Source: Streptomyces sp. NBC_00464 (GTDB taxonomy: Bacteria > Actinomycetota > Actinomycetes > Streptomycetales > Streptomycetaceae). From it: DNA of 64,000 nt. Positions 17,032 to 25,580 of the stretch are shown piece by piece. The notes beneath the pieces were generated by a model. It was not told the origin of the DNA and did no database searches. It saw only the letters and a program-made list of their open reading frames with translations. The position numbers were made by a program, and so were the translations under genes. The first letter of the stretch is position 1. Every line of letters starts with the position of its first letter. The stretch lies in contig NZ_CP107899.1 in NCBI RefSeq assembly GCF_036013915.1, positions 5,518,001 through 5,582,000 on the forward strand. Direction: 5' to 3'.

Positions 17032-17694
17032 ATGCCGGCACCCAAGCGCTGGGCCAGCCCCAGCGATCACATGTTCGCCAGCTTTCCCAGCAATGAGCAT
17101 CTTCCCGAGTCAGCCTGCCCCGCCGTCGAGGCGTTCCTCAACATGCGGGTGCGTGTCGCAGAGGCAGGCGACGCGGTACAAGACGCGGTCCGCGCCCTTG
17201 CCACCCTCAGGGAGAAGGACAAAGCCGACCTCATCCAACACGTCATTGATGGTGGCAGCGCTGCCACCTTCGACACCACCAAGACCAGGGCGGCACAGGC
17301 CGCGATCGACCATGCGCGAGCCGACGCTGAGATCCTTGAGAAGCAGCTCGGCCCCCTGTACATGGCCGCGTTCAATGCTGTCGAGGCAGCAGCAGCGGAG
17401 GGCACCCCTGCCGCCGACACAGCTACCCTCGCCGCCCACACCATCTACACCGCTGCGATCGAAGCAACAGAGCGCGCGCGTCGCGACTACCTCGAAGCGG
17501 TCGGTCTCCGCTTCTTCTGGGCGCATCTCGCAGATGGTCATCAGGCAATGGCGACGGCCGGGCTGTCCGACCAACTGATCCTCGATGACGGGCCGATCAC
17601 CCGTGTCGACGACGCTGTGTTCTCTGCACTGCGGGCCGATGCTCAGGCACACACACGCATCGACGGATCAAGCTCAGTCCGCAGCGACTGGTGA
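17032..17694 (+). CDS. Hypothetical alpha-helical protein of element 1
   Basis: This 220-aa protein begins two bases after the previous stop. It is almost entirely helical (Ala-rich heptads, residues 30-180), with no visible enzyme motif or membrane segment. It is the last gene of the block headed by the excisionase-like gene. Confidence 0.6.
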   Translation: MPAPKRWASPSDHMFASFPSNEHLPESACPAVEAFLNMRVRVAEAGDAVQDAVRALATLREKDKADLIQHVIDGGSAATFDTTKTRAAQAAIDHARADAEILEKQLGPLYMAAFNAVEAAAAEGTPAADTATLAAHTIYTAAIEATERARRDYLEAVGLRFFWAHLADGHQAMATAGLSDQLILDDGPITRVDDAVFSALRADAQAHTRIDGSSSVRSDW

Positions 17695-18020
17695 ACCACA
17701 ACGTCGCGCCGAGTCCCCTCACCAGGCGTGACCCACCCCAGGGGGGCACCCCCAAGCCATCGGGGGATCCCAGACGCGGGGGAGGGGACTCGGTGGTCCG
17801 TCGGGTTCAAAGGGTTCCAGAGGCCCGTTAGGCGTTACGCAACGTGACGTCACCAACTGGGCCGTCGGCAGTTGCCCGGTTCCTCACCGCGAGGGGCTGG
17901 GCGCTGTTGCGCGCAACGGACCACGTGTCGGGGCGTCGCTGCAATCTCGCGCAACTGCCGCCCGCGGCCCCGCAGGTGCCTGCATGCTGGTCGTCCCACT
18001 ACCGGGAAGGGAGCGCCAGC
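17695..18020. other. Non-coding region with long hairpin and CGCGCAA motifs
   Basis: These 326 bases carry no gene. CCGAGTCCCCTC (17709-17720) pairs perfectly with GAGGGGACTCGG (17782-17793), enclosing runs of G and C. Further on are a GTTGCGCGCAAC palindrome (17906-17917) and GCAATCTCGCGCAA (17941-17954). A near copy of the latter lies upstream of the gene at 19690. Likely contents: terminator of the ATPase block, a promoter for 18021 and regulator sites. An origin of replication is possible. Confidence 0.5.
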
Positions 18021-18224
18021 ATGACGCTCAGGTTCATCGGCACCACGTCCGAGCACGGCAACTGCCCGACGCTGTACGAAGTCGAGGAGACCGGCGACAT
18101 CGTCGTCCAAGGCGACCGCCTCACCGATCCCGAGGACCTTGCCCAGCTGCGCGACGTCGGCGAGCACGAAACGTTCGTCGTGATCCCGCGCGCGCTGCTC
18201 ACCCGATTCGCCCCCAAGGAGTGA
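18021..18224 (+). CDS. Small conserved-type protein upstream of DUF6879
   Basis: This 67-aa acidic protein (MTLRFIGTTSEHGNCPTLYE start) has a GGGAAGGGAG ribosome binding site. I have seen short proteins of this shape next to DUF6879/DUF5753 gene pairs in Streptomyces, but no function is known. The upstream open frame to 17844 is probably not translated. Confidence 0.65.
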   Translation: MTLRFIGTTSEHGNCPTLYEVEETGDIVVQGDRLTDPEDLAQLRDVGEHETFVVIPRALLTRFAPKE

Positions 18225-18226
18225 CC

Positions 18227-18763
18227 GTGCCACCGCTGATCCCCTTCGAGGAGATCACCCACCACTTCGCCGAGTTCCAGCACACCGCGTTCCGGCTGGA
18301 GACCCGCCGCGGCTACGCCACCGACCGGGCCGGCGCCCGCTTTCAGGCGTTCGTGCGCGGCACGGACCCGGCACCAGAGCCGGGGCACGCGTGGAACGTG
18401 AACGTACGGGCCAAGGCCGAGCAGGGCGCACGGTTCTCCCGTGTCCGGATTGTCGATGACCCGCCCACGGACGGGCAGCGGTTCCTCATGGCCACGGCCG
18501 CGGGGAACGTGGAGGCGGGCGAGGACATCCGTGTCCTGCCCCGGGCCGACGCTGTACGGCTCGGCCTGCCCGACTTCGATCTGTGGCTGTTCGACTCCCG
18601 CACCCTGGTCCGCATGCACATCGACGACACCGACACCACGATCGGTGTGGAGCTCATCGAGGACCCGGGCGAGGTGCTGGCCGCGTGCCGGGCCCGTGAC
18701 GCCGCTCTGGCCGCTGCTCGGCCTTCTGCCGAGGTCTGGACGCGGGTACGTTCGTCCGTGTGA
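18227..18763 (+). CDS. DUF6879 family protein
   Basis: This 178-aa protein has FEEITHHFAEFQHTAFRLE at the start and DFDLWLFDSRTLVRMH near the end, the usual marks of DUF6879. GTG 18227 is chosen since AAGGAG ends five bases ahead; GTG 18221 would overlap that site. It overlaps the DUF5753 regulator by a GTGA junction. Such pairs behave like toxin-antitoxin or signalling pairs in Streptomyces, which remains unproven. Confidence 0.8.
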   Translation: MPPLIPFEEITHHFAEFQHTAFRLETRRGYATDRAGARFQAFVRGTDPAPEPGHAWNVNVRAKAEQGARFSRVRIVDDPPTDGQRFLMATAAGNVEAGEDIRVLPRADAVRLGLPDFDLWLFDSRTLVRMHIDDTDTTIGVELIEDPGEVLAACRARDAALAAARPSAEVWTRVRSSV

Positions 18764-19602
18764 GTACGGACTTCCAGAGCGGCCGTGAGGCCCTCGGTGC
18801 GCGGTTGAACGAGCTGCGCGCCGAGACCGGTCTCAACGGCAAGGAGTTCGCCGAGCGGCTCGGCTGGCAGCGCTCGAAGGTGTCCCGGCTCCAGAACGGC
18901 CGGCAGACCGCAACCCCTTATGACCTCGAAGCGTGGGCCGAAGCGTCGGAGCGCCCCGATGCGTCCGCCGAGTTGCTCTCTCGCCTGCGCGGCCTGGAGT
19001 CCCAGCAACGGCACTGGCGCCGCCAGCTGGCCGCGGGGCATGCCCCGGTGCAGGACCGGTACGTCGTCGAGTACCGGCGTACCGCCACGATGCGTGGCTA
19101 CGAACCCACCGTTATTCCGGGGCTGTTCCAGACCCCGGACTACGCCCGCCACCTCCTGGTGCAGAACGCAGAACTGATGCGCTCCCCGCGGGACACGGAC
19201 GCGGCCGTGCAGGCCCGCATGCACCGGCAGGCTGTCCTGTACGAGGCAGGCAAGCTGTTCCGCGTCCTCATCTGGGAAGGCGCCCTGCACGCATTCGTTG
19301 GCACCCGCGACGCGATGGCCGGCCAGCTGGACCGCCTCGTCGGTCTCATCGGCATGTCCACGGTGGAGCTCGGCATCATTCCTCTCGGTGCCCCGATGGG
19401 CATCACTCCGAAGCACGGGTTTTGGATCTTCGACGAAGAACGGGTCATCGTCGAGACGATCAACACCGAGTTGCAGTACGACGCTGCCGATGACCTCGCC
19501 TTGTACGGCCGCGTGTGGGACCAGCTGTACGCGGCTGCCGCGTTCGGACCGCAGGCGCATCGCCTCATTGCTCGCGCGCGAGGAGCGGTTGCAGCGGCCT
19601 GA
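18760..19602 (+). CDS. XRE helix-turn-helix regulator with DUF5753 domain
   Basis: This 280-aa protein has an HTH at about residues 15-60 (GLNGKEFAERLGWQRSKVSRLQNGR). It is followed by a DUF5753 ligand/effector domain from residue 95, with YRRTATMRGYEPTVIPGLFQTPDYA and TAD-like closing segments. This architecture is abundant in Streptomyces and is usually paired with a small partner gene. Here the partner is DUF6879 immediately upstream. It may bind the repeated CGCGCAA motifs flanking the pair. Confidence 0.9.
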   Translation: MSTDFQSGREALGARLNELRAETGLNGKEFAERLGWQRSKVSRLQNGRQTATPYDLEAWAEASERPDASAELLSRLRGLESQQRHWRRQLAAGHAPVQDRYVVEYRRTATMRGYEPTVIPGLFQTPDYARHLLVQNAELMRSPRDTDAAVQARMHRQAVLYEAGKLFRVLIWEGALHAFVGTRDAMAGQLDRLVGLIGMSTVELGIIPLGAPMGITPKHGFWIFDEERVIVETINTELQYDAADDLALYGRVWDQLYAAAAFGPQAHRLIARARGAVAAA

Positions 19603-19689
19603 GCAACCGCCCCCAACCCGTCCACGGGCCCACGCAATCCCGCGCAATCGCCGCGCAGCCCGGCGGCTTCGGTCCCTAGCTTGCTGGTC

Positions 19690-20004
19690 ATGGCCACCTT
19701 GGAGAGCACCCAGCCACCCACGGTCTTCGGATGGTGCCACTGGCACAAGGGCCCGTCCGGCACCGCGGTACTGATCCGCATCATCGAGCAGGGCTCCGGC
19801 CCCGGGGCGGCCCTGTACGCGTGCGCCCCGTGCCGTGAGCAGCGGCGCCTGGTCCCCATTGACGAGCAGTCGGACGCGGTCGCGTACCGGGCGTATCTGG
19901 TTCACACGCAGGCGTGCGCGGCCTGCACCGACACCGGGAGGTGCGACGTCGGGGCGCGACTGTGGAAGGAGTACCGAGCGGCATTGGCCGTGTCGGGCTT
20001 CTGA
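19690..20004 (+). CDS. Small Cys-rich protein, unknown
   Basis: This 104-aa protein has Cys/His pairs WCHWH, CAPC and CAAC...C, suggesting two zinc sites. No clear ribosome binding site precedes ATG 19690. TAGCTT at 19677-19682 would place a transcript start at or next to the ATG, so a leaderless mRNA is possible. A terminator follows. Confidence 0.6.
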   Translation: MATLESTQPPTVFGWCHWHKGPSGTAVLIRIIEQGSGPGAALYACAPCREQRRLVPIDEQSDAVAYRAYLVHTQACAACTDTGRCDVGARLWKEYRAALAVSGF

Positions 20005-20050
20005 GACGGCCTGCCCGCGACCGTCGCCGATCGGCTGCGGACAGGCAAAA

Positions 20051-20081
20051 GGGCCCCGGCCGCAACCCGCGGCCGGGGCCC
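20051..20081. terminator. Bidirectional hairpin terminator
   Basis: Perfect 13-bp stem GGGCCCCGGCCGC (20051-20063) with 20069-20081, 5-nt loop, between two convergent genes. An A-run upstream serves as the U-run for the minus-strand transcript. Confidence 0.85.
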
Positions 20082-20094
20082 TCACCGTTCACCA

Positions 20095-20382
20095 CTACGG
20101 GCGTAGTGCCTGCTCGTCGGCCGCCGGTATTCCGTCGCGATCCGCGACGGAATTACGCCCGTCATACGGGGGGACCTTGAGCGCCATACGGGCTGGTGGG
20201 GTGCCCTCCGGGTAGAGGCCCGACTCCCACGCCCATGCGTATCCGTGGGCAAGGAATCCGACGGCGAGCCGTACCGCGTCGGACGCTGTCATACCGGTGC
20301 GCATCATCACGGTGAGGTCGTCGTGCAGTTGCTCGTCCACACGGACGGACAGGCCCTTGCCCGGCTTCGGCGGGGTGCTCAC
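20095..20382 (-). CDS. Ribbon-helix-helix-like small protein
   Basis: This 95-aa protein has LSVRVDEQLHDDLTVMMRTG followed by TASDAVRLAVGFLAHGY, resembling a CopG/Arc-type strand-helix-helix DNA-binding fold. Its start overlaps the upstream gene's stop, so both are one operon. It may regulate the right-end operon of element 1. Confidence 0.6.
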   Translation of the reverse strand: MSTPPKPGKGLSVRVDEQLHDDLTVMMRTGMTASDAVRLAVGFLAHGYAWAWESGLYPEGTPPARMALKVPPYDGRNSVADRDGIPAADEQALRP

Positions 20383-20921
20383 AGCCCGACCACCTTGTCC
20401 ATCAGGGCGAGCAGCTGCTTCTTCGTGATGCGGGTGTCATCGAACGTGACGGTGCACCGGGCACCGTGCGACTCGAAGCGTGCCGGCGGTTCGTCGGTAG
20501 GCAGCGACGTGGTGACGATGTGCCCGATGTTCGTGAACGCGACGGCACGGGCGTCCGGGTAGAGGGCGTGCGCCTCGGCGAACAGCTCCCGGGCGCTCTC
20601 GAAGGTGAGCTGCGCCGGGTCGTACGTGACGGTCAAGGTGCCGTCCTTGTGCCCGTACAGGAGCGGGACGCCATCGGCGAGGTGGTGCTCAACGAACACG
20701 GGCGCGGACTGCGCTTTGGTGCGCAGTGCGGCGAGCAGCGGGAAGTGGGTGTCGATGCTCTGCTGCGCGCGGCAGACGTCCGGGTCGGTGCAGGCGAACA
20801 GCTGGGCGCCGTCCGGGCCGCGGTCACCCGTCGGCTGCTGCTCGGTGTCGTCGGCGCCGCAGCGGACGCAGGCGAGCCCGTCAAGCTGGGCGGTGGTGAG
20901 GGTGGGTACGGTTGTGCTCAT
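20379..20921 (-). CDS. Hypothetical protein with N-terminal zinc ribbon
   Basis: This 180-aa protein starts at ATG 20921 with AAGGAG 8 bases upstream. It opens with CVRCGADDTEQ and a later CTDPDVC, a likely zinc ribbon, and continues with a mixed alpha/beta domain I cannot name. It is the gene nearest the right end of element 1. Confidence 0.65.
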   Translation of the reverse strand: MSTTVPTLTTAQLDGLACVRCGADDTEQQPTGDRGPDGAQLFACTDPDVCRAQQSIDTHFPLLAALRTKAQSAPVFVEHHLADGVPLLYGHKDGTLTVTYDPAQLTFESARELFAEAHALYPDARAVAFTNIGHIVTTSLPTDEPPARFESHGARCTVTFDDTRITKKQLLALMDKVVGL

Positions 20922-20996
20922 GGTTCGGACTCCTTGCAGTGGAGAGTCCGGCCGGGCCCCGAAGGTGGTTGGACACCCTCGGGGCCGTCCCGTTTC

Positions 20997-21018
20997 CAGT
21001 ACGTATGCCGTACACATG
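20997..21018. promoter_or_regulatory. Putative integrase arm-type site, right end
   Basis: It matches the left-end block at 12167-12188 in 18 of 22 positions and includes a perfect GTACACAT at 21010-21017 or so. It lies about 105 bp inside the right att core. Confidence 0.5.
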
Positions 21019-21123
21019 AGGACGGGAAGGGCCGGGATGACGCGGGATAACGCCTGATGCGTATTCGCTGGTCAACCGGCTTGTGACGACGTTCCCGCAG
21101 GTAGCGGGCCTAGCAGGAACGCA

Positions 21124-21167
21124 CTTACAAAGCAGATGTCGGCGGTTCGAAACCGTCCGCGCCCACC
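21124..21167 (+). other. Attachment site (attR of element 1 / junction with segment 2)
   Basis: 44 bp copy of the tRNA-Val 3' half with three T-stem differences. There is no 5' half, so this is not a tRNA gene. It marks the end of element 1 and the start of the next inserted segment. Confidence 0.85.
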
Positions 21168-21173
21168 AGCCAG

Positions 21174-21206
21174 AACGCCCCCGCAGCGAGCCGCTGCGGG
21201 GGCGTT
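21174..21206. terminator. Strong hairpin directly after the att copy
   Basis: Perfect 14-bp stem AACGCCCCCGCAGC (21174-21187) with 21193-21206, 5-nt loop. Its position 7 bp after the tRNA 3' end copy suggests that it once terminated a complete tRNA-Val transcript. Confidence 0.8.
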
Positions 21207-21285
21207 GACGGTAGTGAATGACGGCAGTCAGGGGTGGGCTCTGCGTGGTGCGCGCCCTTCCAAGCGACGCATCGTCTCTTGGCGG

Positions 21286-21805
21286 TCATGCCCCGGGGGT
21301 GCCCGCATCCCGTGCAGCCGTACCGGGACCGTGCAGCGTGTACTCGCCCAGTGGCATGTTCTTGAGCAGTAGTGCTCGGTCCAAGAGATTCTCCAGACTG
21401 GCATCGAGTCCGCCGTCATCCTCGAAGTAGGCGTTGGTTACCAATGAGAAGGCTCTCGCTATGGGCGATGAGACGGCTGCAGTGGCGCGAATTGTTTCGG
21501 AGATCGTGAGCGCGGTCAGGGCTTCCAGAGCGTGCCCTCGTGCTGTGTATATCGCTTCGCTGGACTCGCCATTTTTTTTGGATCTCCAGGATCTGACGCG
21601 CTCCGCCCAAGCGGATGCGTGCGTGGAAGTGTGCATATTCGCCCAATGACCTGTTTAGGGAGTTGAGCCTTCCGGGCCCAGAGGCGTCTATCCAATCCTT
21701 CGGTGGGGTCTGTCGCTTGGCCTGCTGATACGTGATCCACGTGCCGCCCAGCGACACAGCCCCAGCGATACCGCCCGCGAGCACAGCCGAAGTTCCAGCA
21801 TCCAT
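21286..21805 (-). pseudogene. Frameshifted small membrane-anchored protein (A8 tract)
   Basis: One frame runs from ATG 21805 (MDAGTSAVLAGGIAGAVSL, a membrane helix) to a run of eight A on the coding strand (21572-21579). The continuing sense sequence (NGESSEAIYTARGHALEAL and on) is in the frame that ends at 21286. Removing one A gives a single 172-aa product, and the total of 520 bases is one more than a multiple of three. It is either a frameshift mutation, a sequencing error in a homopolymer, or programmed slippage. Function unknown. Confidence 0.65.
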
Positions 21806-21949
21806 AGCGCCCCTCCCACGCGACCACTTCGTTCGTGGACGCCCCAGAATCCCAAGACCTCTGTATCAGTAAAAAGGTTGTAGCTGCAGCGTGATCCACT
21901 CGCACCCTCAAATAAGGCCTTCTCCGTCTCTTGTGTCTAGCGTGACCGT

Positions 21950-22363
21950 TCAGGAGCAGGTGCAGGACCAGGCGTAGGCGATGAATAGGGCGGCCACGGC
22001 AAACGTGGCGGCCACCATGCCGGCCAGTCGTCCGCGCCTCCCTGGCCTGGCGGGACGAAGCAGCTCCCAGCCGCCATAGGCGAGGAAGGGCAGCAAGGCA
22101 CCACCTATACCCTCGGTGACGAGCGGACTGCGTTTCCATCCCCAGACAAACGCCAGAGTCAGACCCCCGACGGCAAGGCAGGCGACTACCGTCAGTACTA
22201 CCTCTCCGGCGAGCTCCCCCAGGAGTTCTTTTAGGAACGAGCCGATGCCGCGGATCACGCGTAGGGCACGACTCCGAGCAAAAGGAACAGCCACACGCCC
22301 CCCAGAGCCAGTCTCGAATGATCGGATGTCGTCACGTAGAGCCGCAGCAGGCTCAGTGAGCAA
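21950..22363 (-). CDS. Small membrane protein, unknown
   Basis: 137 aa with three hydrophobic helices (VVLTVVACLAVGGLTLAFVW, GGALLPFLAYGGW, and AATFAVAALFIAYAWS). Start at TTG 22363 is uncertain; a GTG about 100 nt further in is possible. No family recognised. Confidence 0.5.
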   Translation of the reverse strand: MLTEPAAALRDDIRSFETGSGGRVAVPFARSRALRVIRGIGSFLKELLGELAGEVVLTVVACLAVGGLTLAFVWGWKRSPLVTEGIGGALLPFLAYGGWELLRPARPGRRGRLAGMVAATFAVAALFIAYAWSCTCS

Positions 22364-22474
22364 TCACGGCGGAACGGCCAGGTCAGATGGCTTCTCTCGA
22401 CGGAGTGATCGGGTCCCCAGACCTACGTACTACAAGCAAGGTGCTCCACGCTCTCTTGATCCAATCGAAACGGC

Positions 22475-23269
22475 CTAGACATCACGCTGCGGCGGACTCG
22501 CGATCGAGCTCCGTACCGTGCGCACGAAGACCTCTCTGTTCTCTTCCGCCACTTGAATGTTGCGTTGAAATTCCTGTAGGAACCGCGCACCTTCATTGTT
22601 TACCTCTTCTCCGAGCTCGCCGAAGGCAGTCATTCTGCGGAGCCACTCTTGCGTCTCTTCCGTCGATCCCTCCGCGTCAGTCACAATCCGATCTAATTCC
22701 TCCAGGGAATAGCGTTGTTGCAACTCCTCCACGTCGTGCGCGTGACGGAACGCCTCTCTGAGCGGCCCCCAATGGAGGTTTGGGGCGAGGTTGTGAATCT
22801 GACTCTGCTGCTCTCTCATGCGGCTCACAGCACTTTCCATGTACTTTCCGAACTCATCTTCCCTTTCGATGTTTTTTAGCATTGCTTCTGAGATCGACTC
22901 GGCAGCTTGGGAGACCTCGCCGGGGCCAAGAATCGCTATGCGTCTTGCGCGCTCAAGCATGCGCGACGCCGAACGGCTCAAATCTGCGCGATTGGCATCA
23001 GGTTGGCTCCCCTCCGTCCGGCGAGCCAGTTCCTTTCTCGTGCGGGTGCACTCATCCCAAGCGTCAAGGAATCCTTCACAGGCAGAAAGGCGTTGCTGCC
23101 GCAGCCAATGCGCATGCTCATTTGCAGCTTGATCGTGCGTTTGTCCAAGCACAGTCTCCGCGCTCTTGTCCGCACCGGCTTTCGCAGCCCACGCCGTGAC
23201 ACCCGACCCCAGAACCGACCCGAGAAGCCCGCAGCCCGCTGCAACCAGTGCGACCATCCCATCATCCAT
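22475..23269 (-). CDS. Membrane-anchored helical protein, unknown
   Basis: 264 aa. A single N-terminal membrane helix (MDDGMVALVAAGCGLLGSVL) is followed by about 230 residues of charged helices likely to form a coiled coil. The design resembles the frameshifted gene at 21286-21805 and the gene at 29413, both in the same accessory region. No enzyme motif seen; codon use is less GC-biased than in the core genes. Confidence 0.65.
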   Translation of the reverse strand: MDDGMVALVAAGCGLLGSVLGSGVTAWAAKAGADKSAETVLGQTHDQAANEHAHWLRQQRLSACEGFLDAWDECTRTRKELARRTEGSQPDANRADLSRSASRMLERARRIAILGPGEVSQAAESISEAMLKNIEREDEFGKYMESAVSRMREQQSQIHNLAPNLHWGPLREAFRHAHDVEELQQRYSLEELDRIVTDAEGSTEETQEWLRRMTAFGELGEEVNNEGARFLQEFQRNIQVAEENREVFVRTVRSSIASPPQRDV

Positions 23270-23693
23270 AACGGGTCATGATGCCCGACGAGTTGACACC
23301 ACGGTGGCTGTTTGCCTGGGCTCGCACGAGGCGCACTTGATACCCACCAGCTCTTGAGCCAAGCGCGCGTGCGCGCCACTGGCGAACCCGGAGACGGGGG
23401 GCGAAATCCGCCCATTCGGTGAGTGCGCGGCGAGGTTGAGCGATCGTCGAACGCCGCCGTACAGCACCGAAATACCGCAACTGTGCCGACCGTGCGTGTC
23501 CGTCAGTACCCGTTGTCATTGCTCTGACGAGGGCGGGAGTCTTCAGCGACCTTGAGGCCGGTAGTTAGCTTCGAGGGGCTCACCAGCTCGCAGCAGGTTC
23601 ACTTTGCACCATGTGGCCGGATCGCTCCCTTGCCCCCGCTTCGTGCGCCTGTCACACAGTTGATAGGTGGACGAGCGGGGAGGGGGACGCTGC
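23270..23693. other. 424-bp gap without a convincing gene
   Basis: Short open frames exist on the minus strand, one ending with a CASCEPRQT motif (around 23300-23340), but no start signal or coding bias backs them. It holds the promoter and ribosome binding site (GGGGAGGGGG) of the gene at 23694. Probably decayed sequence. Confidence 0.4.
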
Positions 23694-24138
23694 ATGATTG
23701 CGTCAGGGGAGAACTGGGCCAGGCCTTCGGTTTGGGCGGCGAAACGGTTCGGGCAACAGGCCGGCAGGATCGCTGCTGCCGTTCCGGTGCAGTTGGCTCG
23801 GGCTCACGCGCAGGCTCATGCCACGCACCTCACGGCCGGGTTAAAGAAGCGAAGCCCATACGGCTCCACCCTCGCGGAAGCTGTGCGCGAAAATCTGGCT
23901 GACACGGCACGGCAATTGAGCGAGTCCGTGCGGGACGTGCGCGGGTACGAGTATGCGGTGATCAACGATCATGCACTGTTCCCTTTCAGGTACGCGAACA
24001 GACCCAGGCCTCTTGATCGCGCTCGGTTGCCTTCGAACGCATCCCCCACGCGCCGTCGGCTGTTTCGGGCGCACGGGCCGCAGTCGCCGGAAGGACTGTT
24101 CGATCTCGATGACGACCTGACGACGGAGGAGTACCTAG

Positions 24139-25580
24139 TAGTGCTTGGTCATGTTGGTGCGGGGTCTGGCATGTCGCGGTGACAGGTGGGGCAGGCGCCG
24201 GTCCAGGTCGCGAGGAGTGTCTGCAGTTCGCGGACGACTCGGTAGAGGCTCAGGCCGGCGCCGTCTCTTTTGGGGATCGGTTCAGTCGCTGGAGGGTGCA
24301 GAAGGCGTGGGCGACCGAGACGAGGGTGACGTGGTGGTGCCAGCCTGGCCAGGTCCGGCCTTCGAAGTGGGCCAGGCCCAGGGCCTGTTTCATCTCCCGG
24401 TAGTCGTTCTCGATGCGCCAGCGGAGCTTCGCGGTGCGCACGAGGACGGGCAGCGGGGTGGTCTCTGGCAGGTTGGAGAGCCAGAACTGGACGGGTTCGT
24501 CCTGGTCGGCGGGCCATTCGGCCAGCAGCCAGCGGACCGGAAGCTCGGCGGTGGCCGCGGCCATGCGGATCTCACGTCCGGCGGGCCGGATCCGCAGGGC
24601 CACGAAGCGCGAGTACATGCGCTTGAACCCGCTGCGGCCGCTGCCCGGCCGTGATCCCTCCCTCCACTGCACCGGCCGCGCGGAGGATTTGCCGGCCGCG
24701 ATGACCAGGCTCTTCACTCGCTGGGCCGGCTCGGGGTAAGCAAGAATCGGCCGCGGGCCCCGGCCGGAGTAGGCCGGGGTGCATGGCTGTGCGTCCTCGG
24801 GTTGCGCGGTGGTCGTGGTCGAGATGCCCACCACGTAGTCGAGACCTCGTTCTTCCAGGCCGAGCCGGAAGGCGGCGGTGTCCCCGTAGCCGCCGTCGGC
24901 GATGACCTGGGGCACCTCGATGCCCCAGGACCGCGTCTCATCGATCATGTCGAGGGCCAGCTGCCACTTCTCGACATGCCCCACCTGGGCAGGGATGGCG
25001 CACTTGTCACGACGGGCCACCTTGGCCTGGTCGGCCTTTGGCGAGGCAGGATCCCAGCTCCCGGGCAGGAACAGCCGCCAGTTCACCGCCGCCGAGGCGC
25101 CGTTGGAAGCCAAGTGGAGCGAGACTCCGGCCTGGCAGTTGGTGACCTTGCCCGCCGTGCCGGTGTACTGCCGGGTCACGCATGCCGAGGCGTCCCCGTC
25201 CTTGAGGAAGCCGGTGTCATCGATGACCAGGGCGGTGGGTTTGATGACCGGCTGCATGCGCCAGGCCAGCCGGGCCCGCACATGCGCCGCATCCCACGGA
25301 CTGGAGGTGACGAAGTGGGCCAGCGCCTGCCGGTTCCCGTCCTCGCCCAGGCGGGCGGCCATCGGCTCCACCGACTTGCGCCCGCCGTCCAGCAGCAGGC
25401 CCCGCAGATAGACCCCGCCCCACCGACGCTGATCCGCCCGCGCGAACGGCTCGAACATCTCCGCCGCGAAGTCCTCCAGATCACACCGGACCGCAGCCAA
25501 CTCCTCACTCAGCACACCCGGTCAACGACACCACCGATCAAGAAGACACGCCATCACAAACCGCACATGACCAAGCCCTA
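24139..25580 (-). mobile_element. IS701-family insertion sequence, 1442 bp
   Basis: Ends are imperfect inverted repeats TAGTGCTTGGTCATGT (left) and TAGGGCTTGGTCATGT (right, read inwards). The flanking CTAG (24135-24138 and 25581-25584) is a 4-bp target duplication, as expected for IS701 elements (YTAR targets). It contains one intact transposase gene and appears recent, as the broken host frame is otherwise undamaged. Confidence 0.92.
24250..25515 (-). CDS. IS701-family transposase
   Basis: 421 aa with the DDE_5-type layout: VIDDTGFLKDG with the first Asp, VIADGGYGD with the second Asp, and RIENDYREMKQALGLAHFEGR with the Glu. Length is normal for the family and no stop or frameshift is present, so it is probably functional. 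Confidence 0.93.
   Translation of the reverse strand: MLSEELAAVRCDLEDFAAEMFEPFARADQRRWGGVYLRGLLLDGGRKSVEPMAARLGEDGNRQALAHFVTSSPWDAAHVRARLAWRMQPVIKPTALVIDDTGFLKDGDASACVTRQYTGTAGKVTNCQAGVSLHLASNGASAAVNWRLFLPGSWDPASPKADQAKVARRDKCAIPAQVGHVEKWQLALDMIDETRSWGIEVPQVIADGGYGDTAAFRLGLEERGLDYVVGISTTTTAQPEDAQPCTPAYSGRGPRPILAYPEPAQRVKSLVIAAGKSSARPVQWREGSRPGSGRSGFKRMYSRFVALRIRPAGREIRMAAATAELPVRWLLAEWPADQDEPVQFWLSNLPETTPLPVLVRTAKLRWRIENDYREMKQALGLAHFEGRTWPGWHHHVTLVSVAHAFCTLQRLNRSPKETAPA

Larger units (their letters stand above)
12072..21167. mobile_element. Integrative element 1 in tRNA-Val (about 9.1 kb)
   Basis: It is bounded by 44-bp direct repeats and contains integrase, repressor, excisionase-like gene, a rightward block headed by a RepA-like ATPase, small unknown genes, and a DUF6879/DUF5753 pair. 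Matching GTACACAT arm sites lie inside both ends. No FtsK/TraB, Spd, relaxase, terminase or capsid gene is recognisable. It is therefore either a non-conjugative integrative element, a satellite that uses a helper, or a trimmed actinomycete integrative element. Confidence 0.85.

Noticed and set aside
18343..20085. A 580-codon minus-strand open frame
   Set aside because: Antisense to DUF6879 and DUF5753 genes, both with clear motifs and coupled starts.
21121..21170. A second tRNA-Val gene
   Set aside because: Only the 3' half is present; no acceptor 5' strand or D-arm, so it is an att copy.
23262..23519. A small minus-strand gene with a CASC motif
   Set aside because: Two overlapping frames compete, neither with a start signal or coding bias.
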